A program made the position numbers and the translations under genes. The notes beneath the pieces are model-generated. The model searched no databases, was not told the DNA's origin, and worked only from the letters and a program-made list of their open reading frames with translations. Shown here in pieces: positions 25,189 through 33,077 of a stretch of 64,000 bases of DNA. The first letter of the stretch is position 1. Each line of letters begins with the position of its first letter. This DNA comes from Tepidanaerobacter syntrophicus (GTDB lineage Bacteria > Bacillota > Thermosediminibacteria > Thermosediminibacterales > Tepidanaerobacteraceae). The stretch lies in NCBI RefSeq assembly GCF_001485475.2, contig NZ_DF976999.1, positions 21,001-85,000 on the forward strand, read 5' to 3'.

Positions 25189-25732
25189 CGTCATCGTCAT
25201 CGCTCTCAATATCTTGCAAATACTTCGGACCGTAAAAAAGTTCTGGGTCATAATTAGATAGTTCTTTCAAAGCTTCGTATATCTCATTTTGTAACATGTC
25301 TTGTATCGTGGCTACGGTGTTTTGAGCAATTAGCATCGGTGCCAATTTTGCCGGCAATGCCAATAGCTTTGATCTAAAAGCCCCCAACATATCATTCATA
25401 ACTTTTTCAACATCTGCAGAATGATGTAATTCGCCTTTTAGATGTGCAAGTTCCAGCTCTGCTTTTTCTCGTTTTGCTCTTTCATGAAGGAATTTTTCAT
25501 AGTCCAGGTTTTCTTTAACTTTGCTACTATCCACTTCCGCTGAAGCAGCCGCTCTTAAAAAAGCTATATATTTTTTAAGTGAATCTTGTAAATCGTATCT
25601 GCCATGCCCTATTCTATCAATCACACCCTCCTCGACCAGCTGCCTGACTCGCCTTTCAGTGAGCCCGAAAATATTTGCAAGAACTTTTGTATTCACGACA
25701 AGGCCATCTATGCTTTTTAATTTCTTCGACAT
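25181..25732 (-). CDS. Terminase small subunit, Nu1-like
   Basis: 183 aa from ATG 25732 (SD AGGTGAT); a longer start at 25789 would run into the promoter region. The N-terminal helix-turn-helix (NTKVLANIFGLTERRVRQLVEEGVI) should bind the packaging site. A helical middle (YEKFLHERAKREKAELELAHLKGELH) and a very acidic C-terminus (SDDDDDE) that contacts the large subunit complete the Nu1 layout. It is the first gene of the late operon. Confidence 0.9.
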   Translation of the reverse strand: MSKKLKSIDGLVVNTKVLANIFGLTERRVRQLVEEGVIDRIGHGRYDLQDSLKKYIAFLRAAASAEVDSSKVKENLDYEKFLHERAKREKAELELAHLKGELHHSADVEKVMNDMLGAFRSKLLALPAKLAPMLIAQNTVATIQDMLQNEIYEALKELSNYDPELFYGPKYLQDIESDDDDDE

Positions 25733-25899
25733 GATATCACCTACATTTGCGGAAGGAAAAGTCGATAAAAAATTTCTGAAACTAGACAAATTTTGGGGTC
25801 GCGAGCACCCGTAACTTGCTTGATTCTTCAGAAGAACCTATTTTCTTTTACATTTCATCCAAAAAATGTTATTATAATAGCAAAAGCACATAAGGGGTG
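25733..25899. promoter_or_regulatory. Divergent promoter region of the late operon and the lipoprotein moron
   Basis: It separates the terminase gene (minus) from the lipoprotein gene (plus). TATAAT at 25873-25878 is a good -10 for the plus gene, though the nearest TTTACA (25847-25852) is 20 bp away, longer than ideal. A near-perfect palindrome TTCTTC-A-GAAGAA (25824-25836) in the centre may be an operator for the late activator or a repressor. The late promoter itself is not obvious, in keeping with activation by the ArpU-like regulator. Confidence 0.5.
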
Positions 25900-25905
25900 A
25901 TGTCA

Positions 25906-26376
25906 GTGTATAGGAGTGTGAGGTGTAAGGGTATAGTGATAGCAGCCGTAGTGTTGCTGACAGTGGTCTTGGCTATTGTAGGTTGTAGCTCCAAACCTGA
26001 TACATCTAGTCCCGAAGCTCTACTAGAGTCTATATTCACATCTCCGAGAGATGATAAAAGTAGCGGCATGACAAATTATCAAATCAATGGCTCCGAGGCC
26101 ACAATCGAATATAATTATTTTCCAGTCGGGATATCTCCTTTTGACGAAGAACTAGGAGTGCATTTATCTTCAAAAATCAAAGATTTATTTGAGCAAGATT
26201 ATTTTGATAAAATTACTATAATTGCCAAAGGCCCATTTGATGACGGATATGGTAATTATAATTGGGTGCCTCTGATATCCTTCGAATTCACCAGGGAAAT
26301 TTACGACAAAATAAATTGGGATAACTTCATATCGCAAAACTTAGTGAAGATATCCCAAAATGTTAAATTTTATTAA
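25906..26376 (+). CDS. Small lipoprotein (lysogenic-conversion 'moron')
   Basis: 156 aa if started at GTG 25906 (AAGGGG eight bases upstream); ATG 25900 is the alternative. The signal peptide (IVIAAVVLLTVVLAIVGC) ends in a lipobox IVGC, so it should be a lipid-anchored surface protein. The mature part is acidic with no recognised domain. It is the only plus-strand gene inside the minus-strand operons and has its own -10 element. That makes it a prophage-expressed accessory gene, perhaps superinfection exclusion. Confidence 0.75.
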   Translation: MYRSVRCKGIVIAAVVLLTVVLAIVGCSSKPDTSSPEALLESIFTSPRDDKSSGMTNYQINGSEATIEYNYFPVGISPFDEELGVHLSSKIKDLFEQDYFDKITIIAKGPFDDGYGNYNWVPLISFEFTREIYDKINWDNFISQNLVKISQNVKFY

Positions 26377-26582
26377 TGCCCATCAAGGGCTTTTTTATTT
26401 TTCGCCCTGGCCCCAGCTATAAGGCCTTCTATGAATGGATAAAAAAGATACGGCGCCCAAAAGACAATAAAAAGGCCGGCTACCGCAACACGCTTCCATA
26501 TCGGATCTTTTTTAGCTCTATTTATAATTCTTAAGCCAAAAAGAAGGCCAATTAATAAATAGGCGATAATAATGTATCTCAT
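26373..26582 (-). CDS. Small membrane protein, unknown
   Basis: 69 aa with two hydrophobic spans (about 3-17, YIIIAYLLIGLLFGL, and 32-52, VAVAGLFIVFWAPYLFYPFIEG) joined by a basic loop. SD GAGGGTGG precedes the ATG. It is convergent with the lipoprotein gene and overlaps its stop by 4 bp, so the two may be a surface pair. No family recognised. Confidence 0.6.
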   Translation of the reverse strand: MRYIIIAYLLIGLLFGLRIINRAKKDPIWKRVAVAGLFIVFWAPYLFYPFIEGLIAGARAKNKKALDGH

Positions 26583-26600
26583 TAAACCACCCTCACATGT

Positions 26601-26640
26601 CTTTTTATATAAAAAGCACCGGGGGATACCCGGTGCTGAT
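26601..26640 (-). terminator. Terminator of the early operon
   Basis: The minus-strand stem AGCACCGGG / CCGGTGCT is followed by TTTTTATAT. It lies just after the ArpU-like regulator and separates early from late transcription. Confidence 0.85.
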
Positions 26641-26675
26641 TTTACACATTTTCACTTACTATCATAATACCATGT

Positions 26676-27125
26676 CTATTTCGGATTTTTCGGATTGTGG
26701 TCAAATATTCCTTCTAAGTATTTATCATGAATAACTTTTCTGGGATAGCTCTCATCATGTTTTCCTATTTTCCTTGCTATTTGCAGCCAAGAAAGGCCAT
26801 CTATGTATCTGTATTGAAATACTCTCCGGGTTCGGCTATCTGGAATTGTATCTATGAATTCCTCTATCTGCAGTTTTAGCTCCTCGCATGTATCTTTTCT
26901 TTTAGTCAGTAGTTTTTTCAGTCGTTTTAACCTTTTTTGCTTTTTCACATTAACCCCCTGAATATGGAATTGACGTTGGGTATAAGGGAATTCACTATGG
27001 GAGCCCCTAACACTATCATGTTCAATTCTATCGACTTGTGCTTCGAGTTTTTTAATACGTTTTTCAAGGTCTCGGATCTCGGCTTGCAGATCCGTATATT
27101 GCTGTAAAAGTTCTTTGTAGTTCAA
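26676..27125 (-). CDS. ArpU/RinA-type late transcription regulator
   Basis: About 149 aa from TTG 27125, which has the SD GGGGAGG at 7 bp and overlaps the upstream TGA; a weaker ATG lies at 27146. An N-terminal coiled coil (LLQQYTDLQAEIRDLEKRIKKLEAQVDRIE) precedes a sigma-70 region-4-like HTH (RRVFQYRYIDGLSWLQIARKIGKHDE). Such proteins switch on late genes and packaging in Firmicutes phages. It is the last gene before the early terminator, exactly where late activators usually sit. Confidence 0.8.
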   Translation of the reverse strand: MNYKELLQQYTDLQAEIRDLEKRIKKLEAQVDRIEHDSVRGSHSEFPYTQRQFHIQGVNVKKQKRLKRLKKLLTKRKDTCEELKLQIEEFIDTIPDSRTRRVFQYRYIDGLSWLQIARKIGKHDESYPRKVIHDKYLEGIFDHNPKNPK

Positions 27126-27376
27126 AGCGCATCCTCCCCTTCCCATGGCAACAATCCCCCGCGGCCGCCTTTTGGCCGTTCAGTCATGACCGCTGCATAC
27201 AGCTTGTCCTTGCCCGAAATATCTGCTGCGGCTGTAACCAGTTCCGTAACATCTTTGACGTATAGCCGATATTCCCAATACAGCCTTCTGAAGATATTTG
27301 GCTGCAATTGCCGGATATATTCCCCGATTGTGATAAAATCCGCGGTTGTTCTCCGCTGCATATGTATATATTTCAT
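27122..27376 (-). CDS. Hypothetical early phage protein
   Basis: 84 aa, no recognised domain; helical and basic in the middle (IGEYIRQLQPNIFRRLYWEYRLYVKDVTELV). The ATG 27376 has SD GGAGG at 7 bp. It overlaps the ArpU-like gene by 4 bp. Unknown function. Confidence 0.6.
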   Translation of the reverse strand: MKYIHMQRRTTADFITIGEYIRQLQPNIFRRLYWEYRLYVKDVTELVTAAADISGKDKLYAAVMTERPKGGRGGLLPWEGEDAL

Positions 27377-27399
27377 ACCTCTTCCTCCTCGGTGTGGCC

Positions 27400-27729
27400 T
27401 TAAAGTTCAATTGTAATTCTGGCTTTGCCGGCCCTTCGAATCACCTTCATTTTCTGGTCATCCTGTAAGGGCTCCATGATCGTGTCCATTGTTTTAAATA
27501 TAAACGTCAAGGCGCTTTTGGCCCATTTTATCTGGTCTGTTGGCCGGTCTAGCTCTTGCCAGCGCAGGATCATCTCCTGCCACTCGGCAACAAATGCCGC
27601 GATTATTATTATTTCTTTTTGCTCCTGTTGATTTAAGTATGTTTTTTCCGGCTTAGATTTCTTTATTTTTGGTTTGCGTTTTGGCTTGTTCAATTCTTTG
27701 TGTTTTATAAGTTCAGCAACGGATATCAA
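27400..27729 (-). CDS. Hypothetical early phage protein, lysine-rich N-terminus
   Basis: 109 aa from TTG 27729 (SD GGAGG). Residues about 12-32 are very basic (NKPKRKPKIKKSKPEK) and the rest is helical (EIIIIAAFVAEWQEMILRWQEL). The basic tail suggests nucleic-acid or membrane contact; no family recognised. Confidence 0.6.
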   Translation of the reverse strand: MISVAELIKHKELNKPKRKPKIKKSKPEKTYLNQQEQKEIIIIAAFVAEWQEMILRWQELDRPTDQIKWAKSALTFIFKTMDTIMEPLQDDQKMKVIRRAGKARITIEL

Positions 27730-27779
27730 TTCAGAGCCTCCTCTTTACTATAGGTCCTGTCCTTTTCATGGAATGTTCA

Positions 27780-28118
27780 TTAATCTTTATCTTTAACCCA
27801 TTTGATATAATTGTCCCTAATTACCTGCTCAGTCTTTTTTGATATAGCTTGGGCTAATCCGTCCATTACTTCTTCTACTGCATTTATTGCTTTTTCTTTC
27901 AATCTTCTTTGCACATCTGGCTTTTGCATATACTCTTTGGCAAACTTTATAGCTTCATCTTCAATTGTTTTTTCTAATTGATACCCGATTCGGAAATCTC
28001 TTAAAATATTCTCGACTGCATTGGTTAAAATTGCTTCTTTGTTATCTGCACTCAGATTGTTTATAATTTTTGAGGCCGTTTCGGCAATCATGGCCTTTAA
28101 TAAAGTATCATTATCCAT
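27780..28118 (-). CDS. Hypothetical helical phage protein
   Basis: 112 aa, strongly helical and charged (KAMIAETASKIINNLSADNK..., IEDEAIKFAKEYMQKPDVQRR). No recognised domain. It has an ordinary SD (GGGAG) and sits in the run of small early genes. Confidence 0.6.
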   Translation of the reverse strand: MDNDTLLKAMIAETASKIINNLSADNKEAILTNAVENILRDFRIGYQLEKTIEDEAIKFAKEYMQKPDVQRRLKEKAINAVEEVMDGLAQAISKKTEQVIRDNYIKWVKDKD

Positions 28119-28156
28119 TTATCTCCCTCCATTTTTTTATATAAATTGCTGGTTGT

Positions 28157-28318
28157 CTATTTTACTTCAGTCTTTACCGCTTGTATCTCGGATTTTAAAC
28201 CCCACCCTATATATGCCAGTTGCACTTTTTCACCTTCTATTTTTAAAACTTTGCCCCACCTGCACCATATATTGTCAGGATTGTCAAAGGTCGCAATATC
28301 ACCTATTTTTATTTCCAT
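28157..28318 (-). CDS. Small beta-rich phage protein
   Basis: 53 aa beginning MEIKIGDIATFDNPDNIWCR and then WGKVLKIEGEKVQLAYIGWG. The ATG 28318 has the SD AAGGAGTG. The pattern (GD.A.F.NP....W.KV..I.GE.V.L) looks like a small SH3-like barrel, common in phage early regions; function unknown. Confidence 0.6.
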   Translation of the reverse strand: MEIKIGDIATFDNPDNIWCRWGKVLKIEGEKVQLAYIGWGLKSEIQAVKTEVK

Positions 28319-28372
28319 TCTGATTTCACTCCTTCACATAAATATGAACCATTTACCCCTCCGTAATCATTT

Positions 28373-28549
28373 TTATTTGTCACGCACTCGCCTCCAATTC
28401 CCCCAGGGAGCAACTATGAACTGCCCATCATCCATCTTCACCAATAGGTTCCTTGGCCCCGGCCCCTTGCCTTTTACAAGGCAAGTGCCAGTTTTCCCGT
28501 ATAGTAGATGGTTATGATCCTTGTTGACATATTTTAGCTTAATTGACAT
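28373..28549 (-). CDS. Small basic phage protein
   Basis: 58 aa (SIKLKYVNKDHNHLLYGKTG, then TCLVKGKGPGPRNLLVKMDDGQ and a tail WGNWRRVRDK). It looks like another small beta barrel with basic surface. Coding density, tight packing and direction support it. Function unknown. Confidence 0.55.
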   Translation of the reverse strand: MSIKLKYVNKDHNHLLYGKTGTCLVKGKGPGPRNLLVKMDDGQFIVAPWGNWRRVRDK

Positions 28550-28565
28550 TTATACCGCCTACCAT

Positions 28566-28781
28566 TCACCCGAAGAACGGGTCTGCCACTTTTCTTACCT
28601 CTGGTTCTCCTCCCGGGTCGCAGCTTATGACAATAAAGTGTTTGATTCTTGGCTGAATTCTTGGGATTTTGTTCCCGTTGTTTCTGCTGCAATCATGGCC
28701 CCATAGAGGATCGCACCTATTCAAATATGGGCACTTTATTTCAAGGCAAAATTGTGCCCTTTCATCCTCGAGCTTGGCCAT
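28566..28781 (-). CDS. Cysteine-containing small phage protein
   Basis: 71 aa from ATG 28781 (SD GGAGGTGG), preferred to the ATG at 28799. Cysteines in CLEIKCPYLNRCDPLWGHDC could bind zinc. No family recognised. It begins just after the neighbouring coiled-coil gene ends. Confidence 0.6.
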   Translation of the reverse strand: MAKLEDERAQFCLEIKCPYLNRCDPLWGHDCSRNNGNKIPRIQPRIKHFIVISCDPGGEPEVRKVADPFFG

Positions 28782-28783
28782 TT

Positions 28784-28987
28784 TTATCCACCTCCACAAG
28801 TGGTCGCTTTTTTAAAGGCCTCTCTTAGTTTCCGCAAGTAGAAGTTGTATCTTTCTTCCCAACTCTTCTGCTCGTAGATTGCAGCATCTATGAGCTCTTT
28901 GTCTGTAGTATGGTCAAGCTTTATTTCAGCCTGGAACAGCTGCTCTCTGGCATGTTCCAGAGCTTCCTGAAGTTCAAGAATGTTCAT
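28784..28987 (-). CDS. Coiled-coil small phage protein
   Basis: 67 aa from ATG 28987, which overlaps the stop of the upstream frame as ATGA; a longer start at 29041 lies inside that upstream frame. Almost wholly helical (LELQEALEHAREQLFQAEIK). Unknown function. Confidence 0.6.
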   Translation of the reverse strand: MNILELQEALEHAREQLFQAEIKLDHTTDKELIDAAIYEQKSWEERYNFYLRKLREAFKKATTCGGG

Positions 28988-29160
28988 TTCTGCACTTCTA
29001 TTATGATGTCGCCTATGGCCACAAATTTTTTGTTCAAGCACTCTCGATAACCCCTTTCAGTTTGTATCAAATAGAAATGTTCATACTCTTTTATCACCTT
29101 CCCCCTTTTTATAAAGGCCAGGTCTGCTATTTCCTTTTACTTATGTGTTCCCGGCTTCAT
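28984..29160 (-). pseudogene. Small phage gene interrupted by TAA at codon 8
   Basis: ATG 29160 has an excellent SD (AAAGGAGG) and overlaps the upstream stop as ATGA, so it is the natural start. After MKPGTHK comes TAA (29137-29139). The same frame then stays open for 50 codons (KEIADLAFIKRGKVIKEYEH... ending DIIIEVQK) and again overlaps the next gene as ATGA. Either the gene carries a nonsense mutation, or translation restarts at GTG 29097 with the nearby GGGGGA. Confidence 0.6.
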
Positions 29161-29252
29161 TGGTCCTCCTTTGACGCTTGCATCAAAGCAGCTATTATAA
29201 TTCCGAAAAATACCCCCGCGTAAAAACTTCCGATGGTTATTAGCCAGTTCAT
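29157..29252 (-). CDS. DUF3789-like mini membrane protein
   Basis: 31 aa: MNWLITIGSFYAGVFFGIII then AALMQASKEDQ. One transmembrane helix and a short charged tail match the DUF3789 micro-proteins of Firmicutes phages, whose role is unknown. Its stop overlaps the next start (ATGA). Confidence 0.7.
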   Translation of the reverse strand: MNWLITIGSFYAGVFFGIIIAALMQASKEDQ

Positions 29253-29254
29253 TC

Positions 29255-29767
29255 TTACACCCCACATAAGTAATCCAATACAATCCCGTTTCTAGGCTCC
29301 ACTAATGTCGCACTTCTTTCAAATTCCAACATTGGAATCGATGCAAAGCCAGGCCTACCTCGGTTCTTTTGCCATGTTTCCCAGTAATCCTTAATTGTTT
29401 TATAATTTAGCCGATATATTTTATCTAATTTTACAAAGCTGATAATCAGAAAGGCTTGTCCTCCATTTTTGGTCCATTGCTCCATGAAATCAATCTGATG
29501 ATCTTGGATGTTTTTGAGCGGAAATTTGTCTATTTCCCGGGTTTCTTTCGCATCAAAGGCTATAGGTATTCCTTTGTATACACCAATGTAATCCAATGCG
29601 GATTTTTCTTCGAAGAATCCCTCTATTCTGCTCCCTTTTATCTTTAGTGGCTTTATAGGCGTGGGAAATTTTTTCACGAATGCTATCCCTTTGGCCCTGT
29701 ATTGATTGTTGGCCCAATTAATCCATTCTTCCAACACTCTGCCTCTATTTGCTTGGCCAATTCTCAA
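29255..29767 (-). CDS. recU: RecU-like Holliday junction resolvase
   Basis: 170 aa. RecU nuclease features: NRGRVLEEWINWANNQYRAKG, the acidic EKSALDYIGVYKGIPIAFDAKET with the D...E.K metal site, LKNIQDHQIDFMEQW and the C-terminal ERSATLVEPRNGIVLDYL. It resolves recombination or replication intermediates. It overlaps the upstream gene by 4 bp and lies with replication genes. Confidence 0.88.
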   Translation of the reverse strand: MRIGQANRGRVLEEWINWANNQYRAKGIAFVKKFPTPIKPLKIKGSRIEGFFEEKSALDYIGVYKGIPIAFDAKETREIDKFPLKNIQDHQIDFMEQWTKNGGQAFLIISFVKLDKIYRLNYKTIKDYWETWQKNRGRPGFASIPMLEFERSATLVEPRNGIVLDYLCGV

Positions 29768-30012
29768 TTTCCCAAAACCCCCATTCTCCTTCTCCTGATC
29801 CTCCCTTGACGAGCCAGGTGCATTATCAGCACTGCGACTTCATCCGGATCCCGTTTCATATGTTTTGCTATGTCCGCAATATGCCAGCCGAAACTCCAAA
29901 GCTTTTTAACTTTATTGACTTCAACAGGGAACCATGAGAAGTCTAAATCATCAAGCGCAACGATAAGTTCTTCCTGTGGCCGGAGCTTGTAACGGTCATA
30001 ATGTTTTGTCAT
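29764..30012 (-). CDS. Hypothetical phage protein with HTH-like segment
   Basis: 82 aa. KKLWSFGWHIADIAKHMKRDPDEVAVLIMHLARQGRI looks like a helix-turn-helix, with a basic tail (RRRRMG). ATG 30012 has SD GGAGGTG. A small regulator is plausible; no family is certain. Confidence 0.6.
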   Translation of the reverse strand: MTKHYDRYKLRPQEELIVALDDLDFSWFPVEVNKVKKLWSFGWHIADIAKHMKRDPDEVAVLIMHLARQGRIRRRRMGVLGN

Positions 30013-30322
30013 CTTGCGGCACCTCCAGGCCCAGCTGTTTCGTTGCCTCGAGAAAACCTTTTTTGTTTTTGTTTTGCTTTATCCAGTTTCGAAGGTTTTC
30101 GGCTGCTATGCTTTCGTGATCTAGTTCTGCTGCTATTGAAGGTATGTAGTATGGGCTTTTTTTCTTCTCACACCGGGTTCCATCGTAGGAGTATTGCTCG
30201 CCGGCCTGGCAAACACAATGGGCAATGTATTCGCCCTCAAGCTCTCTAACTTTTTTTCGGTAGAGGATAAAACCCTCATCCATGCAAATAAAGCATTTTG
30301 GCATTGATATCTTTTCTTTCAT
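29996..30322 (-). CDS. Hypothetical zinc-finger-like protein
   Basis: 108 aa from ATG 30322, overlapping the DnaC stop as ATGA. Paired cysteines (CFICMDEG and HCVCQAGEQYSYDGTRC) suggest a zinc site. It is placed after the helicase loader, as small Cys-rich proteins often are in phage replication modules. Function unknown. Confidence 0.6.
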   Translation of the reverse strand: MKEKISMPKCFICMDEGFILYRKKVRELEGEYIAHCVCQAGEQYSYDGTRCEKKKSPYYIPSIAAELDHESIAAENLRNWIKQNKNKKGFLEATKQLGLEVPQDDKTL

Positions 30323-30993
30323 GATTTCAGTCTCCAATCTTCACCGCAAGTTCTAACCGGCTCGCACATCTCGGTTAGCCTGGATACTATAGACTGGCCA
30401 CGTTCCCCGAGTTTTTCCGCAAGCGTTACGCTTGTGAAATTCGTTGTAACCACAATTGGCCTTTCATCGTTGTATAGCCTATTTATGATCTGATATAGGA
30501 GAGTGTTTGTATTTTCTGAAGCCCTCTCTTTTCCAAGGTCGTCAATTACTAATAGATCCACTTCCGTGGTAAGTATATCAACTATCTCCCACTCTTCCAG
30601 TTCGGTCTTCTGGCCATATGTAGATTTAATCAGTGATATGATGTCTGTGATGTTTCTGCAAATGACAGTGTAAAGTCTGCCGATTAGGTCGTTTGTAACG
30701 GCGCTGGCCAGGTGTGTTTTCCCGGTGCCCACTGGCCCTGTGATAAGTAGGCCGCGCTTGGTGTTAGGAAAGTTTGCACAAAACTCCTTTGCCTGATAAA
30801 AGGCCGCTCTGTTTGCATCGGTAATCTGGAAATTCTCAAAAGTTTTTTTCTGAAATCTTTTGCCGAGTCCGCTTTTTTGGAGCAATTCTGAAATCCTGTC
30901 TTGTTTTTTTCTCATCATGAGTTTTTTTAATTCTTCCTCATTTTTCCTAATACTTTCGCGAATGAAGTCATCTATATTCAAAAACCTCACCAC
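30319..30993 (-). CDS. DnaC-like helicase loader (AAA+ ATPase)
   Basis: 224 aa at most; GTG 30993 and a nearby TTG are both possible starts. Walker A GLLITGPVGTGKTHLASAV, Walker B DLLVIDDLGKERAS, sensor PIVVTTNFTS and a late arginine motif (GQSIVSRLTEM) are typical of DnaC/DnaI loaders, which place the replicative helicase on origin DNA. It overlaps the DnaD-like gene. Confidence 0.92.
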   Translation of the reverse strand: MVRFLNIDDFIRESIRKNEEELKKLMMRKKQDRISELLQKSGLGKRFQKKTFENFQITDANRAAFYQAKEFCANFPNTKRGLLITGPVGTGKTHLASAVTNDLIGRLYTVICRNITDIISLIKSTYGQKTELEEWEIVDILTTEVDLLVIDDLGKERASENTNTLLYQIINRLYNDERPIVVTTNFTSVTLAEKLGERGQSIVSRLTEMCEPVRTCGEDWRLKS

Positions 30994-31799
30994 CTATATT
31001 TAGATTTGGCTGCCTCCTCATAATCAATCTTTCTCGAGTTCTCGTCATTACTTAATCTCATTCCGCCGGATGTTTTCCAATTCTGCAGTATTCCCTCGAT
31101 ATATTTCTTATTTCGCTTACCTCGTTTCTCTGCTTCAAGCATTGCATTTTTGCACCATTGGAAACCATAGTCTCTTAAAATGTCTTGCAACCATTCCGAA
31201 GTCAAAGAATTGATTGGGCCTATTACTTGTTGATAGAGATTTACGAGCTCGATAAATTCATTTTCAGAATATGAACTACTACTACCACCATTACTACCCC
31301 TATCAAGCCCCTTAGAAAGGGCTTCTATTTCTTCTTGTTCTTGTTCTTCTTCTTGTTCTTGTTCTTCTTCTTGTTCTTTTTCTTCCCCCAAGTCTATGGA
31401 TAGTCTATCGATAGGGTATCCATATTGTATGCATAGATCATAAAATACCTTGAGAAAAGCCTTATTCTTCACGTTTTTGAGCTCTTTTTCAACACATGAC
31501 ATAACCTTTGGAGATTTTATGGAATTATACTTGAGCCAATTGAGCAAAAATACCTCATTTGTATCCTTTGAATATAATATTTTTCCCCTATCAATAAACC
31601 TTTGAAGTAGTATATATACTGTATCTATAGGGTATCCAAGCTCTATTGACATCAGTTTTGGTGAAATTTCATATACACCACACTGCGTGGTATGTGGGTT
31701 CGTCATGAGGTATAAGTAAAAATATTTTTCCTCCGGCTCATATTCAATCATCTCTGGGTCCTGCCAGAAAGTCGTGTGAACCTGCCTGAAAACCGCCAT
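30987..31799 (-). CDS. DnaD-domain replication initiation protein with repetitive acidic linker
   Basis: 270 aa. An N-terminal winged-helix region (TFWQDPEMIEYEPEEKYFYLYLMTNPHTTQCGVYEISPK) is followed by an unusual linker of E/Q repeats (about 137-153) and a C-terminal DnaD domain (FIELVNLYQQVIGPINSL ... ILQNWKTSGG). It should bind the phage origin and recruit the loader encoded next. The linker DNA is a near-tandem TTCTTGTTC repeat, liable to slip. Confidence 0.88.
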   Translation of the reverse strand: MAVFRQVHTTFWQDPEMIEYEPEEKYFYLYLMTNPHTTQCGVYEISPKLMSIELGYPIDTVYILLQRFIDRGKILYSKDTNEVFLLNWLKYNSIKSPKVMSCVEKELKNVKNKAFLKVFYDLCIQYGYPIDRLSIDLGEEKEQEEEQEQEEEQEQEEIEALSKGLDRGSNGGSSSSYSENEFIELVNLYQQVIGPINSLTSEWLQDILRDYGFQWCKNAMLEAEKRGKRNKKYIEGILQNWKTSGGMRLSNDENSRKIDYEEAAKSKYRW

Positions 31800-31802
31800 T
31801 TT

Positions 31803-32096
31803 TCACTTCCTCTCCTGCATCAGGTCAATGATATTTATCTGGCCTGTTGGATATCTCATTGGGCATTTCTCCGGCATCGATATCACAAAATCTTCATCCG
31901 GTTTTGGGATTGGCGGCTCCATGTATATTTCTGTCTTAAGATAATCGCAAAATATAAATGATCTTTCGCTCCATCCACCACCTTCTTGCCATCCTCCCAT
32001 GTGCTTACAGCAACTTCCGTACGGGCCCGCATTGCAGCAATGGATGTTTTTTAGACCATTTATATAATTTTGACTTAAGACTCTGATGAAACTCAT
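31803..32096 (-). CDS. Cysteine-rich hypothetical protein
   Basis: 97 aa from ATG 32096, which overlaps the DUF5131 stop as ATGA. It contains [13 protein letters not shown] and two further Cys (FCDYL, KCPMRYP), suggesting a metal site. Unknown function, between a DUF5131 gene and the DnaD gene. Confidence 0.55.
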   Translation of the reverse strand: MSFIRVLSQNYINGLKNIHCCNAGPYGSCCKHMGGWQEGGGWSERSFIFCDYLKTEIYMEPPIPKPDEDFVISMPEKCPMRYPTGQINIIDLMQERK

Positions 32097-33010
32097 GAGC
32101 CCCACCCTTCCCAGCGATAGATGGGAAACTGGTCCAATATTCTACCATCTAATTCCGGCATCTTGACTATTCTTTTATTTACTTCCATTTGTTTTAAAAA
32201 AAACGGAACGCCGAAGTAAATACACTGATTTCTCAAGCTTCTTATCCATTCGATTTTAGCAGGCCTTCGATTTGGCCCTGATTCAGAGCCACAGATAACC
32301 CAATCTAACTTTGGCCCCACGTGTCCTACGCCATGTCCATGCCAATCATACGTAAAATCATCCTCGGTAAGCGCATTAATTCTGCGCTCCGTTGGTGGTG
32401 CACATGGCTGTGATGAGCCAGGGCCAGTTATAGGGATTACAATTTCGGTCAGATCTACCGGCCCAAGCATCGGTTCCACGCTCACAAACCGCTTGGCTGC
32501 TGGTAGCTGCAGTAGTATCGGTATACGTTCTTCGGCTCGCTGCTGATTTTCGGCAGTGACACCAAGCCAGACATTTTTATGGGTATACCAGCCAAGCCTT
32601 GCTAAAAAGTCTTTCATACGCTGCGGTCTTTTTGTCAGAACCAAGAACGTATGATGACTCGCGTTGTTCATAACTTCCCATGCCCTAGCAATAAACTCAA
32701 ACGGAACATCCTCATGAAACAGGTCATTCCAAATAGCATAAACTGTCGGTTTCTTTTTCTTGAGCGGCTTATCTAAAAAATCACGATTCAATCTGATTCG
32801 ACCATTAAATCGTGTGGATAGTCTGCCGGCCTCAGTCAATCCTTTGTTTCTGGCTTTTATCTTTTCATTGGGATGTTCTGCCCTCATATGTGTTTCCCTG
32901 GCACTCCAGCAATTTTGGCAGCCTTCTGATATTGGAGTGCATCCACTTACTAGGCTCCAGGCTTCATCCCAATACAAGCCTTTTTCAACTCTGCTTTTAC
33001 ATACATTCAT
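32093..33010 (-). CDS. DUF5131 (phage Gp37/Gp68) family protein
   Basis: 305 aa from ATG 33010 (SD AGAGGTG). The radical-SAM-like cysteine motif [13 protein letters not shown] near the N-terminus and [38 protein letters not shown] are family hallmarks. The family resembles radical-SAM/spore photoproduct lyase-like proteins and is common in phages, but its reaction is unproven. It may act on nucleic acid. Confidence 0.85.
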   Translation of the reverse strand: MNVCKSRVEKGLYWDEAWSLVSGCTPISEGCQNCWSARETHMRAEHPNEKIKARNKGLTEAGRLSTRFNGRIRLNRDFLDKPLKKKKPTVYAIWNDLFHEDVPFEFIARAWEVMNNASHHTFLVLTKRPQRMKDFLARLGWYTHKNVWLGVTAENQQRAEERIPILLQLPAAKRFVSVEPMLGPVDLTEIVIPITGPGSSQPCAPPTERRINALTEDDFTYDWHGHGVGHVGPKLDWVICGSESGPNRRPAKIEWIRSLRNQCIYFGVPFFLKQMEVNKRIVKMPELDGRILDQFPIYRWEGWGS

Positions 33011-33077
33011 TAACAACACCTCTAGACCATGTATTTCGGCGGCATATGCTTTTCACCAAATACCCTCCTTGGCCATC

